Under the pieces are notes generated by a model. That model had not been told where the DNA came from and did not search any database. It worked only from the letters and a program-made list of their open reading frames with translations. The translations under genes and the position numbers were made by a program. From NIOZ-UU13 sp964653075 (lineage in GTDB: Bacteria; Planctomycetota; Phycisphaerae; Sedimentisphaerales; Anaerobacaceae): a stretch of 64,000 nucleotides of DNA. Location of the stretch: positions 15,870 through 79,869 of the forward strand of contig CAZZAX010000007.1 in assembly GCA_964653075.1 (NCBI GenBank), in the 5' to 3' direction. This document shows, piece by piece, positions 1 through 8,661 of this stretch (positions are counted from its first letter, which is position 1; each line of letters opens with the position of its first letter).

Positions 1-165
1 CATCATGGCGTTGGGGGTGTTATGCTGGAAAGTACAGACTGGCAAGGGGGGTTGCGGGACAGGGCAGTTGCTGTGAGCCAGACACAAAGCGAAATGGTAG
101 TCCCGGCGGTAGAGGCAACGATAGAAGCAGTTAAGACAAATATATTTCCAATTCATAAACTTTAG
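1..165 (+). CDS. C-terminal fragment of an unrecognised protein
   Basis: The frame starting at base 1 is open for 54 codons and ends at TAG (163-165). The start lies outside the window. The last part reads as an amphipathic helix (SEMVVPAVEATIEAVKTN) followed by IFPIHKL. I do not recognise a family. It converges on the minus-strand transporter gene and is separated from it by a terminator hairpin. A 54-codon open frame can occur by chance, so the call rests on its plausible composition and on ending just before the hairpin. Confidence 0.4.
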   Translation, partial: HHGVGGVMLESTDWQGGLRDRAVAVSQTQSEMVVPAVEATIEAVKTNIFPIHKL

Positions 166-180
166 TTGCTGTCAGGATAT

Positions 181-216
181 AAAAAAGACGGCCTGGACAA
201 AAAATGTTCAGGCCGT
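181..216 (-). terminator. Intrinsic terminator of the MFS transporter gene
   Basis: On the minus strand a 12-bp stem (arms 205-216 and 188-199, one wobble pair) with a short A/T loop is followed directly by a run of six T (186-181). It lies 29 bases beyond the transporter stop codon. This is the classic rho-independent layout in the direction of the gene. Confidence 0.8.
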
Positions 217-244
217 TGGTGTTTATCAGAGTTTTTTTGCCAAT

Positions 245-1516
245 TTATGCTTCGTTGGTTACGAGTGTGTGGTGCGGCGCTTTGACGAGCATTGTCATTA
301 TCGCAGCGAGTATCAACAGGGCTGAAGCACCGTAATAGGCGATATCAAAAGTTTGATGCCTGACATACATTGTTCCGGCGAGTTTTGCCAGCATAAAACC
401 TCCAACGCCCCAGGCTGTGAAAACCAGCCCGTAATTCATTCCAAAGTTTTTCAGGCCATAAAAATCTTTGGTGATAGACGGGAAAAGCGAAAGGTTGGCC
501 CCGTAGTTTGCGCCGATTAGGGCTGAGATAATTGCCATGATGGGTATCGTCCCAAGGGCGTTTTCACTACTTGCTCTTGATAGTAGAAATATAAGAAACG
601 CCTGAAAGAGAAAGCAGATAAACATCGTTGCCTTGCGACCAATTTTGTCGCTGAGCATACCGGCAGTAATGCGTCCGCCGCCGTTGCCGATGGCAAGCAC
701 TGCTACCAGGACGAATCCCATGGTGGTTATTCCGACCTGCTTGTCTGCAATTGCTGCAAGCTTTGAGATTACCATAAGACCGGCCCCTGCTCCGCATACA
801 TACATGAACCAGATGACATAGAATTGCCAGGTAGTAAGCATCTCTTTCGGCAGAAAATCTTCTTTCTTTTTGTTAGCTTTGGCATCTGAATTTGCCGGTA
901 TGGAACCAGGTGGAATGTAACCGGCCGGTGGCGGTTTTAATATCTGAGCAAGACCAACCACAACAATCAGAAACGCAATACCCAGAAGCAGTATTGCTGT
1001 TTTGAAACTAAGATTTACTATGAGCCATGTTGTCAGTGGAGCAGCATATACCGAAGCCAAACCGAAACCTGAAACTACAATTCCCGCGATAAGGCCTGTC
1101 TTCGCCGCCGGAAACCACTTTATGGCCGGCGGTGTTGCTGATGCATAACCGAATCCGATGCCTGCGCCGGCAAGTATGCCAAAGCCAATGGTAAAAGCAA
1201 AGGGGGATGTTGTCAAGCTGGCGATTACAAAACCGAGCCCCACTAATACTCCTCCAATTGTTGCTACCAGACGTGGACTGATTTTGTCCTGCAATCTTCC
1301 GGCAGGGACCATAATAATTGAAAATATCAGGCAGGCAATCATGTAAGGAAGGGATTTGTCGTCTTCATTCCAGCCCCAGTCTTCGGGCACACGCTTACTG
1401 ATAACGCTCCAGGAGTACAGAATACCGAGGGCGAGATTAATTCCCATCCCCGTAAACGTAACACGCCAGCCATGATTTTCGGCTTCTGGTTTCGCCGTTA
1501 TTTCTTCGCTCATCAT
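245..1516 (-). CDS. MFS transporter, oxalate/formate antiporter (OFA) family
   Basis: A 423-residue integral membrane protein with about 12 hydrophobic segments. The N-terminal YSWSVISKR region and the loop motif SDKIGRK between the two halves match the OFA branch of the major facilitator superfamily, which exchanges small carboxylates such as oxalate, formate or other monocarboxylates. I place the start at ATG 1516, which has AAGGA six bases upstream; the frame remains open for 22 more codons upstream, through a hairpin, without a ribosome site. It follows acs on the same strand, so uptake or export of acetate, formate or a related acid is a reasonable inference. The substrate cannot be read from the sequence. 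A strong terminator follows. Confidence 0.82.
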   Translation of the reverse strand: MMSEEITAKPEAENHGWRVTFTGMGINLALGILYSWSVISKRVPEDWGWNEDDKSLPYMIACLIFSIIMVPAGRLQDKISPRLVATIGGVLVGLGFVIASLTTSPFAFTIGFGILAGAGIGFGYASATPPAIKWFPAAKTGLIAGIVVSGFGLASVYAAPLTTWLIVNLSFKTAILLLGIAFLIVVVGLAQILKPPPAGYIPPGSIPANSDAKANKKKEDFLPKEMLTTWQFYVIWFMYVCGAGAGLMVISKLAAIADKQVGITTMGFVLVAVLAIGNGGGRITAGMLSDKIGRKATMFICFLFQAFLIFLLSRASSENALGTIPIMAIISALIGANYGANLSLFPSITKDFYGLKNFGMNYGLVFTAWGVGGFMLAKLAGTMYVRHQTFDIAYYGASALLILAAIMTMLVKAPHHTLVTNEA

Positions 1517-1540
1517 TATAGTTCCTTTAATTGACAATAG

Positions 1541-1571
1541 ACCGGACGTGCGATTAAAACACACGTCCGGT
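1541..1571. other. Perfect 10-bp hairpin between acs and the transporter gene
   Basis: Arms ACCGGACGTG (1541-1550) and CACGTCCGGT (1562-1571) enclose an 11-base loop. The T run follows the stem on the plus strand, opposite to both flanking genes. On the minus strand it is preceded by seven A and not followed by T, so it is not a clear terminator for acs. It may be a processing or stability hairpin in an acs-transporter transcript, or act on antisense transcription. Confidence 0.5.
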
Positions 1572-1600
1572 TTTTTTGGCATCTTTTAATGCAGGTAAAA

Positions 1601-3580
1601 TTATTCACCCCGGCCTTTAATTAATGCTTCGACTACGCCTGGATCTGCAAGTGTGGTAATATCTCCAAGGTTGTCCGTGTTCTTTTCAGCTATTTTTCGC
1701 AGTATTCGGCGCATAATTTTGCCGGAGCGGGTTTTCGGGAGTGAAGGAGCAAACTGAATGGCTTCGGGTGTTGCGATGGGTCCGATTTCCTTTCGCACGT
1801 GTTTAACGAGTTCCTTCTTCAGCTTTTCGCTTTCCTCGACACCACCTACAAGTGTAACAAAGGCGTACAGTGTCTGTCCTTTAACCTCATGAGGCATTGG
1901 TGTAACGGCGGCTTCGGCGACTTTTTCGTGACTGACCAGAGCGCTTTCAACCTCTGCGGTTCCGATACGGTGGCCTGAGACGTTGACAACATCGTCGATT
2001 CTGCCCATTAACCAGTAATCACCGTCTTCGTCAATACGGCAGCCATCGCCGGCGAAATATATATTGTCGTACATTGTGAAGTACGTATCTATGAACCTGT
2101 CATGGTCACCCCACATCGTGCTCATCATTCCGGGCCATGGTTTTCGGATACACAGCTTGCCGCCTTCGTTAACATCACAATTGCTGCCGTCGTCGCGTAG
2201 AATAACAGGGTCAACACCGAAGAATGGACGGGAAGCGCTGCCCGGCTTTAATGTGTGGGCGCCCGGCAGAGGTGTAATCATAAATCCACCGGTCTCTGTC
2301 TGCCACCAAGTATCGACGATTGGGCATTTGTTACGGCCGATTTTCTCGTAATACCACATCCATGCTTCGGGATTTATCGGTTCACCGACCGTTCCGAGAA
2401 TTCTGAGGTTATCGAGTTTATATTTGGCGGGCCATTCATCTCCAAGCCGCATAAGGGCCCGGATGGCAGTGGGGGCGGTATAGAAAACAGTAACGCCGAA
2501 TTTGTCACAAATACTCCAGAAGCGTCCTGCATCCGGATAGGTAGGTACTCCTTCAAACATCAGTGAAGTGTTGCCGTTTGCGAGCGGGCCATAGACGATG
2601 TAGCTGTGTCCGGTTACCCAGCCGATGTCTGCGGTGCACCAGAAAATATCGTCGTCATGAATATTGAATACGATTTTGTGAGTGAGAGTGGTGTGCAAAA
2701 GATATCCACCCGTAATGTGGACTACACCCTTGGGCTTACCTGTCGAGCCGGATGTATAAAGGATAAACAATGGGTCATCGGCGTTCATAGGTTCTGCATC
2801 GCAATGTTCGTCTGCATTTGCCATCTCGTCGTGATACCACAGGTCCCTTCCTTCTTTCATATTGCAGGGTTCATCATTGACTTTAGTGACTATTACACTT
2901 TCAATAGTAGGTGTTTTTTCCAGTGCAACGTCGGCGATATCCTTGAGCTTGATGTGCTTGCCGGCGCGCAGCGAAACATTTGAGGTTATAAGCATTTTGC
3001 AGTCGGAGTCGTTGATGCGGCCTTCGATGGCTTCGGAGCTGAATCCGCCGAAAATGATCGAGTGAATAGCACCGATGCGTGCGCATGCGAGCATAACGAT
3101 GGGAAGTTCGGGGACCATCGGCATGTAAATGGCCACACGGTCGCCTTTGTTTATGCCCTTTGATTTGAGCACATTGGCGAATTTGCAAACCTGCTTGTGC
3201 AGTTCTTTGTAGGTGAATTTCCTGACCTTGTCTTCGTCTTCACCCTGCCAGAGCAGTGCGGTTTTGTTCTCGATTGGCGTTCCAAGATGTCTGTCGAGGC
3301 AGTTATATGTAACGTTCAGTTGGCCGTCGGCAAACCATGTGTGCTCAATTTTACGATTTTTCGTGTCCCACGTATAGCGGAGACTCTTGGTGGGCTCCTT
3401 AAACCAGGAGAGGGTTTTTGCCTGTTCCAGCCAGAAAGCGTCCGGTTCGTTAATAGACTTTTCCCACATCTGCTGATATTGGTCCGGGCTGTTTATATAA
3501 GCGTTGGTCTTAACTGAATCCGGTGGTGGAAAAGTCCGATTTTCGGTCATTAGAGAGTCAATTCCTTTTTCTTGTGCCAT
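1601..3580 (-). CDS. acs: Acetyl-CoA synthetase, AMP-forming
   Basis: A 659-residue member of the adenylate-forming superfamily, close to the usual length of Acs (about 650). It activates acetate with ATP to acetyl-AMP and then acetyl-CoA in the cytoplasm. The nucleotide motif YTSGSTGKPKG, the TWWQTETGG motif, the hinge-region GHRIGTAEVE and the C-terminal PKTRSGKIMRR, whose lysine is the acetylation-controlled residue in the family, are all intact. Start ATG 3580 has AAAGGAG six bases upstream. In this setting it links external acetate to the acetyl-CoA synthase/CO dehydrogenase system encoded upstream, and it is followed by an OFA-type carboxylate transporter. A 14-bp inverted repeat brackets its leader. 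Confidence 0.96.
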   Translation of the reverse strand: MAQEKGIDSLMTENRTFPPPDSVKTNAYINSPDQYQQMWEKSINEPDAFWLEQAKTLSWFKEPTKSLRYTWDTKNRKIEHTWFADGQLNVTYNCLDRHLGTPIENKTALLWQGEDEDKVRKFTYKELHKQVCKFANVLKSKGINKGDRVAIYMPMVPELPIVMLACARIGAIHSIIFGGFSSEAIEGRINDSDCKMLITSNVSLRAGKHIKLKDIADVALEKTPTIESVIVTKVNDEPCNMKEGRDLWYHDEMANADEHCDAEPMNADDPLFILYTSGSTGKPKGVVHITGGYLLHTTLTHKIVFNIHDDDIFWCTADIGWVTGHSYIVYGPLANGNTSLMFEGVPTYPDAGRFWSICDKFGVTVFYTAPTAIRALMRLGDEWPAKYKLDNLRILGTVGEPINPEAWMWYYEKIGRNKCPIVDTWWQTETGGFMITPLPGAHTLKPGSASRPFFGVDPVILRDDGSNCDVNEGGKLCIRKPWPGMMSTMWGDHDRFIDTYFTMYDNIYFAGDGCRIDEDGDYWLMGRIDDVVNVSGHRIGTAEVESALVSHEKVAEAAVTPMPHEVKGQTLYAFVTLVGGVEESEKLKKELVKHVRKEIGPIATPEAIQFAPSLPKTRSGKIMRRILRKIAEKNTDNLGDITTLADPGVVEALIKGRGE

Positions 3581-3620
3581 AAAGTTCTCCTTTGAAAACT
3601 GAGGATTATTGTTCCTTTGA

Positions 3621-3721
3621 CCAGCACTAATCTGTTAATTGCGCCGGGCGATTAAAATTCACAATTCTATTTTTTGAGCTATACATTATAATGACATCCG
3701 AGCGAAGCAGATTAGTGCTGG
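3621..3721. repeat. 14-bp perfect inverted repeat bracketing the acs leader
   Basis: CCAGCACTAATCTG (3621-3634) and its exact reverse complement (3708-3721) are separated by 73 bases. The outer arm abuts the stop codon of the beta-barrel gene and the inner arm lies about 40 bases before the acs start. Between them is a TATAAT-like hexamer (minus strand, 3690-3685) inside a CATTATAATG palindrome. Possible roles are a paired operator or a long-stem RNA structure. Confidence 0.6.
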
Positions 3722-3722
3722 T

Positions 3723-4493
3723 TCAGAATTTGTATTTCATACTCAATATGCAATATGTTAAGTCTTTATCGGGGTTGATCGATTTGTCCATAGTTATCTG
3801 ATAGTAAACACCCGGGGCAAAAGTCAGATGGTCGGTCAAGTTAAATTTTGTTGAGAAGCCAAAGGCCGCATATGACCAGTCGGAATCTTTAGCTTTACCG
3901 CCAAGGCCGTCTGTGTAGGCGATTTCGCCGGATATATTGAGAGGAGACGGCAGTTCGATTATATCGATGTTTTTGCCAAGGCCGAAACGGTGGACCCAGC
4001 CTGTTACATCGTTATGAGTATAGCCGCTGCCCGCGGGATATTCATAATGAGCGACATATTTTGGGATTAACCCATCTGGTATAATATTTGGCCAGGAAAA
4101 GGCAAATATCCACTCGTACGTGGTATTAGCCACATTATGGGTCAGGCCGGTATAGTGTTCATATCCAACGCTGAGATTATAGTTTGTAGCGTAAGGTTCA
4201 CCTTCAAAAAGTGTACTTTTGTAATATGGCCTGTAATCGAGCCTCTGATTGTCAACATAACCGCTTGACAGGGCATTGCGGTGTGTAACTTTCAGGCCAA
4301 AACCTGTGCCGTAGAAGTCAAGGTCTATGGTTTTGAAAAGCGCGCCTTGTTGCCCATAACCATAGGCGCCCTTTGTCAGCCACTTACTCAAATAAGTCAG
4401 ATCGAGAGTAACGCCCAACTGGTCCTCTTCTGCCTGTGCCATACTCACCACAAGTAACAATAACATGATAGTTAACAAAACTCTTTTGTTCAA
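3723..4493 (-). CDS. Putative outer-membrane beta-barrel protein
   Basis: A 256-residue exported protein. The first 22 residues form a signal peptide with a hydrophobic core and an AQA-E cleavage-like site. The mature part alternates polar and aromatic residues (YLSKWLTKGAYGYG, YNLSVGYEHYTG) and ends in KYKF with a terminal Phe, as bacterial outer-membrane barrels do. The start is TTG 4493, supported by AAGGAG eight bases upstream. A promoter with TTGACA and TATAAT sits just before it. The family is not recognised; a small porin-like role is inference. It lies between folD and acs on the same strand but has its own promoter. Confidence 0.6.
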   Translation of the reverse strand: MNKRVLLTIMLLLLVVSMAQAEEDQLGVTLDLTYLSKWLTKGAYGYGQQGALFKTIDLDFYGTGFGLKVTHRNALSSGYVDNQRLDYRPYYKSTLFEGEPYATNYNLSVGYEHYTGLTHNVANTTYEWIFAFSWPNIIPDGLIPKYVAHYEYPAGSGYTHNDVTGWVHRFGLGKNIDIIELPSPLNISGEIAYTDGLGGKAKDSDWSYAAFGFSTKFNLTDHLTFAPGVYYQITMDKSINPDKDLTYCILSMKYKF

Positions 4494-4544
4494 AATTATT
4501 TCTCCTTATCGAAATATTATAAACCTATTGAAGTAAAATCAGCC

Positions 4545-4572
4545 ATTATATGCGAGGGGGGGTCAATGTCAA
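4545..4572 (-). promoter_or_regulatory. Sigma-70-type promoter of the beta-barrel gene
   Basis: On the minus strand TTGACA (4572-4567) and TATAAT (4550-4545) are both perfect, 16 bases apart. Transcription would begin near 4538, giving a leader of about 45 bases before the TTG start at 4493. The remaining part of the interval up to 4773, downstream of folD, shows no convincing terminator. Confidence 0.7.
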
Positions 4573-4773
4573 GTGCTGCGGGCAGAAATTATCGGATATT
4601 AGAATAAATTATTAAAGAATTGGTAGATTTAATTAAAAAAGGGCGGAAAAAAACAATATTGGTCTGATAGTTTTTAAATTTTCTGAAAGAGATTCTCTAT
4701 AGCACTTTTAACAGCAGGTGAAACAGACTGTAAAATAGGCCTTTATATTTTCAGTTGTTGTTTTCTGCAATTA

Positions 4774-5667
4774 TTATTCGATTTCAATACCGGCGGCCCT
4801 TTTGGCAGATTCCACCGTATTGTAAAGCAGCATAGTTATTGTCATTGGGCCTACGCCGCCCGGGACGGGGGTAATAAATGAGGCCTTTTCCTTTACGGTC
4901 TCGAAATCCACATCCCCTACAAGACGATAACCTTTTTTCTTTGTAGCATCCTCGACGCGATTGACCCCGACATCAATTACAACCACGCCTTCTTTAATCA
5001 TATCCGCCGTAACAGTATTCGGGCGGCCTGCGGCGGCGATGACGATGTCCGCCCGCTTTGTGTGATAAGCAAGGTCTTTGGTGCGTGTATGACAGACGGT
5101 TACGGTTGCGTTGGCGTTGGGCTTTTTCTGGATAAGCATATTTGCCAGAGGTTTGCCGACTATGTTGCTTCTCCCGACGATTACAACCTCAGCTCCCTCA
5201 ATAGTGACGCCGCTGCGTTTCAAGAGCTGGATAACACCGTGAGGCGTGCAGGGCAGAAACGCCTTTTCACCTACCACCATTTTGCCGACATTCACAGGAT
5301 GAAATCCGTCAACATCTTTGGCGGGGTCAATTGCAAGCAGTACCTCTGCCTCGTTAAGACCCTTCGGTAGAGGTAACTGAACGAGAATGCCGTTGATTTT
5401 CGGGTCGTTGTTCATTTTCTCTACCAAAGCCATCAGTTCTTCCTGTGAGCTTGAAGCAGGTAGGCGGTTGTCGTCGGAATAAATTCCAATATCTTCACAG
5501 GCACGCTCTTTTGCGGTAACATAGGATTTTGAAGCAGGGTCTTCGCCTACCAGGACAACTCCAAGCCCGGGAACGATGCCCTTTTCTTTTAGCCCGGCGA
5601 CTTCGTCCTTCAATTCCGCCCGCATATCTGCGGCCACTTGTTTGCCATCTATAATTTGTGCAGTCAT
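4774..5667 (-). CDS. folD: Methylenetetrahydrofolate dehydrogenase / methenyltetrahydrofolate cyclohydrolase
   Basis: A 297-residue bifunctional FolD that interconverts formyl-, methenyl- and methylene-tetrahydrofolate in the cytoplasm. Family signatures are present: YVTAKERACEDIGI with the catalytic lysine, GILVQLPLPKG, PCTPHGVIQLL, the nucleotide-binding VGRSNIVGKPLANML and C-terminal PVPGGVGPMT. ATG 5667 has AGGAGT upstream. It is the next gene after fhs, separated by a 139-base repeat-rich gap, so the two folate steps of the methyl branch of the Wood-Ljungdahl pathway sit together. The subsequent methylene-THF reductase is not in this window. Confidence 0.96.
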   Translation of the reverse strand: MTAQIIDGKQVAADMRAELKDEVAGLKEKGIVPGLGVVLVGEDPASKSYVTAKERACEDIGIYSDDNRLPASSSQEELMALVEKMNNDPKINGILVQLPLPKGLNEAEVLLAIDPAKDVDGFHPVNVGKMVVGEKAFLPCTPHGVIQLLKRSGVTIEGAEVVIVGRSNIVGKPLANMLIQKKPNANATVTVCHTRTKDLAYHTKRADIVIAAAGRPNTVTADMIKEGVVVIDVGVNRVEDATKKKGYRLVGDVDFETVKEKASFITPVPGGVGPMTITMLLYNTVESAKRAAGIEIE

Positions 5668-5685
5668 CGGTCACTCCTTAATGTT

Positions 5686-5803
5686 TCAAGTGCCTAAAGT
5701 TTAAAGTGCCTAAAGTGCCTAAAATTAAATAAAGATTTTCCATAACTTTAGCTCACTTTAGACACTTTAATTTACTTTAGTTCACTTTAGCTCACTTCAG
5801 CTT
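5686..5803. repeat. Self-similar intergenic repeat between fhs and folD
   Basis: The left half repeats the word AAGTGCCTAAAGT and shortened versions of it. The right half repeats the opposite sense ACTTTAG followed by CTCA, ACA or TTCA at least four times. Together they can fold into a long imperfect hairpin in the fhs-folD transcript. It has no reading frame. The pattern looks like slippage or expansion of a short word, not a transposon. Confidence 0.65.
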
Positions 5804-5806
5804 CTT

Positions 5807-7570
5807 TTAGAACAGCCCCTGGACCTTTCCGGTTTTTACATCCACATCGATATTGCGGAAAGCCGGGTTCGATGCCGTGCCGGGCATCAGCTTAATCGCT
5901 CCGGCTACGGGCACGATAAAGCCTGCACCTTTGTAAACAAGAATATCGCGAATCGGAAGCTCCCAGCCGGCGGGCCTTCCCTTCAGGTCCGGGTCGTGTG
6001 ATAGGCTAAGATGGGTCTTGACCATACAGGTGCCTAAAGTCTTGCTGGCCGGGTCGGCTTCCATGGCTTTGGCTTTTGCCAGTGCCTCATCGCTATAAGT
6101 TACACCACTTGCTCCATAGACTTCTTTGGCGATTAGTTCAATACGTTTTCTAAGTGGAGTCTCCAGCTCATAAAGGAACTTGAATTTGTTGGTTTCGCTG
6201 CAGGCCTCAATCACGGCTTCCGCCAGCTCGATTGCACCGTCGCCGCCTTTGAGCCAGTGTTCGGAAACCGCAGCCAAAGCTCCGTTCTGGTCGGCTATTT
6301 TCCGGACGAAATCAATTTCAGCCTTGGTGTCGGTGTAGAAGCTGTTTACGCAAACGACGGGGCGAACACCGCTTTTCTTTACCGTTTCGATATGGGCAAT
6401 CAGGTTCTCACAGCCTTTTTCAAGCAGTTCGAGGTTTTCGCTGGTGTATTCCTTGCTGAGTGGTATGCCGGGTTTCACAGCAGGTCCCCCGCCGTGCATC
6501 TTCAGGGCGCGAACAGTGGCGACAATAACGACTGTGTTCGGTACCAGGCCGGACATACGGCATTTTATATTCCAGAACTTCTCAAATCCAATATCGGCCC
6601 CGAAGCCGCTCTCTGTGACGTGGTAATCACCTAATTTTGTCCCGATCATATCTGCGATAATGGAGCTTTGGCCGACAGCAATGTTTGCGAATGGGCCTGC
6701 ATGCACGAAAACCGGCTGGCCTTCAATGGTCTGGAGCAGGTTAGGATTTATTGCATCAGCCATCCAGGCGGTCATAGCACCGTCAACCTCAAGGTCGGCG
6801 GCTGTTACTTCGTTGCCCTTTTTATCGTAGGCCACAACTATTTTAGCCATACGCTCTCGCAGGTCTTTTAAGTCCCTGGCAACTGCGAGTATCGCCATGA
6901 TTTCACTTGAGACGGTAATTTGAAAGCCTGAGTCCATCTCGTAGCCATCCATTTTTCCGCCTCGTCCTATCCTGATATCACGCAGTGCCTGAGCACAGAA
7001 GTCCATCGCCCATTTCATTTGCACACTTTCAGGATCAATATCTATGCGCTTTAGGTTGCTTTTAGCCAGGCGGGCATCATCATAGTTGCGTTCATGCTGC
7101 AAACGTGAGGTCAGGGCGACCATGGCCAGGTTGTGGGCGTTTGTAATACAGTCGATGTCACCTGTCAGGCGGATAGAAAAGGGAGTCAATGGAATGCACT
7201 GTGCCAGACCTCCGCCGGCCGCTGATCCTTTAATATTGAAGGTAGGACCGCCACTGGGCTGTCGGATTGCCCCGACGACGCGTTTTTTCAGTTTTCCGAG
7301 GCCTTCAATCAAACCGACCGCCGTAGTTGTTTTACCTTCACCCAGAGGTGTAGGTGTGATGGCTGTAACGTCAATGTACTTTGCCGAAGGTGTACCCTTG
7401 AGGCGGGCAAGGGCTTGTTGATAATCGACTTTAGCCAGCTTACGCCCCATTGGAATAAGCTCACTGTCTTTTAAGCCCATCTCTTTGGCAAGCTGGCTAA
7501 CAGGTTTCATTTCTTCCTCGGCAGCCTCTGCAATCTGCCAATCCTTCATTTTTGTTGCGTCAAGCTTCAT
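5807..7570 (-). CDS. fhs: Formate--tetrahydrofolate ligase
   Basis: A 587-residue ATP-dependent ligase that makes 10-formyl-THF from formate, slightly longer than the common 555-560 residues. The P-loop TPTPLGEGKTTTAVGL lies near residue 70, followed by RQPSGGPTFNIKGSAAGGG and the family-typical GGPAVKPGIPL region. ATG 7570 is preceded by GAGGG. It starts the methyl branch of the Wood-Ljungdahl pathway and is encoded between the corrinoid methyltransferase acsE and folD, all on the minus strand. The 228-base interval upstream contains no recognised riboswitch or clear promoter, so it may be read from the acs cluster transcript. Confidence 0.97.
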   Translation of the reverse strand: MKLDATKMKDWQIAEAAEEEMKPVSQLAKEMGLKDSELIPMGRKLAKVDYQQALARLKGTPSAKYIDVTAITPTPLGEGKTTTAVGLIEGLGKLKKRVVGAIRQPSGGPTFNIKGSAAGGGLAQCIPLTPFSIRLTGDIDCITNAHNLAMVALTSRLQHERNYDDARLAKSNLKRIDIDPESVQMKWAMDFCAQALRDIRIGRGGKMDGYEMDSGFQITVSSEIMAILAVARDLKDLRERMAKIVVAYDKKGNEVTAADLEVDGAMTAWMADAINPNLLQTIEGQPVFVHAGPFANIAVGQSSIIADMIGTKLGDYHVTESGFGADIGFEKFWNIKCRMSGLVPNTVVIVATVRALKMHGGGPAVKPGIPLSKEYTSENLELLEKGCENLIAHIETVKKSGVRPVVCVNSFYTDTKAEIDFVRKIADQNGALAAVSEHWLKGGDGAIELAEAVIEACSETNKFKFLYELETPLRKRIELIAKEVYGASGVTYSDEALAKAKAMEADPASKTLGTCMVKTHLSLSHDPDLKGRPAGWELPIRDILVYKGAGFIVPVAGAIKLMPGTASNPAFRNIDVDVKTGKVQGLF

Positions 7571-7798
7571 AGGTATTCCCTCATATATTGTAATATTGGT
7601 TCGTTCTGTTACACGACGTTTATATTCTGTACCCGGCCCTGTGAAGATAGGAGCTTTTGCAGGGGTGCAGTATTATCCTTGAAAACTGCCGAAGAAAGTA
7701 TGACTTTAGAACTTTTTTTTTGCACTATTCTGCTATTTGTGTATTTATGGCCTCATCCGTTTTTTATTAGGTTTTAAGAGCCATTAACCTTTGTTTGC

Positions 7799-8611
7799 TT
7801 AGCCATAGGCCTTCAGGAAAGAGTCCGAATATATTTGCTTATTCATCAGCAAATCAGACGTAGCTACAACGTTCATCAGGGCCTGGTCGAATACGTCGGC
7901 AATAGCTGAGTCCAGACCGTGAGAAATTGCCATAGCGAGAAATACCCGGTTTATCATGCTTCTTTCCGATGCTCCCTGAGAAAGATTTGACAATCCAATT
8001 GTCATATGGGGGGGCGGGTCAGACAAATATTTTATCTGGTCCATCGCAGCTAAGATATTGCCGGGTTGGGATTGTGCGTTCGGTACTTTTACGGGTAAAA
8101 CAATGGTATCAATGAACAGTCGCTGGGTATCGAAACCTTTTTCCATGGCCTTTGACACGATTTCTGCAGCTATGGCTACGCGGGTATCGGTATCCTGGGG
8201 GACGCCATTTTTATCCATAGTAAGGGCTATAAGGGAGGCTTTCGGGCCTGCCTGGTTGGCCATTTCAACGTATTTATCAAAAATTTCTTCGTTACTTTTC
8301 TTATTCAAAGGCGTAGAGTTCAGCAGGACGCCATTTTCGGCGTTAATGACCTTTAATCCCGCGGCAATAACAGTAGGTTTCTGAGAATCGAGGCAAAGCG
8401 GTGTGGAGCAGGTTTCCTGGATAGTCTCGACAAGCCACTGAATCGTTCCTTCCTGGTCGGCGGCGGCTGTACCTACGTTCACATCCAGATATGCAGCGCC
8501 GGCATCAGTCTGCTTTTTAGCTAGGTCCTGAATGACTTTCTTATTTTTATCTGCGATAGCCTGCTTGACGTCTCTGAACATCCCATTTATTCGTTCTGCA
8601 ATTAATATCAT
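7799..8611 (-). CDS. acsE: Methyltetrahydrofolate:corrinoid/iron-sulfur protein methyltransferase
   Basis: A 270-residue TIM-barrel pterin-binding enzyme (DHPS-like fold) close to the 262 residues of the acetogen enzyme. It moves the methyl group of methyl-THF to the Co(I) corrinoid of AcsCD. Family features visible are the N-terminal ILIAERINGMF, DVNVGTAA for pterin binding, LCLDSQKP, and the late TIGLSNLSQGA containing the conserved asparagine region. A purine-rich AAGGAGAAAGGA lies upstream of ATG 8611. It follows acsD by about 50 bases, consistent with one operon. Confidence 0.94.
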   Translation of the reverse strand: MILIAERINGMFRDVKQAIADKNKKVIQDLAKKQTDAGAAYLDVNVGTAAADQEGTIQWLVETIQETCSTPLCLDSQKPTVIAAGLKVINAENGVLLNSTPLNKKSNEEIFDKYVEMANQAGPKASLIALTMDKNGVPQDTDTRVAIAAEIVSKAMEKGFDTQRLFIDTIVLPVKVPNAQSQPGNILAAMDQIKYLSDPPPHMTIGLSNLSQGASERSMINRVFLAMAISHGLDSAIADVFDQALMNVVATSDLLMNKQIYSDSFLKAYG

Positions 8612-8661
8612 AGTGATTTTTTCCTTTCTCCTTGTAAGGGCAAATCGAAATGTGGCTGCCC

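Noticed and set aside
7571..7798. Possible ZTP or folate riboswitch before fhs
   Set aside because: A GGGCCGGGTA stretch superficially resembles part of the ZTP motif, but the required second helix and conserved core are not found.
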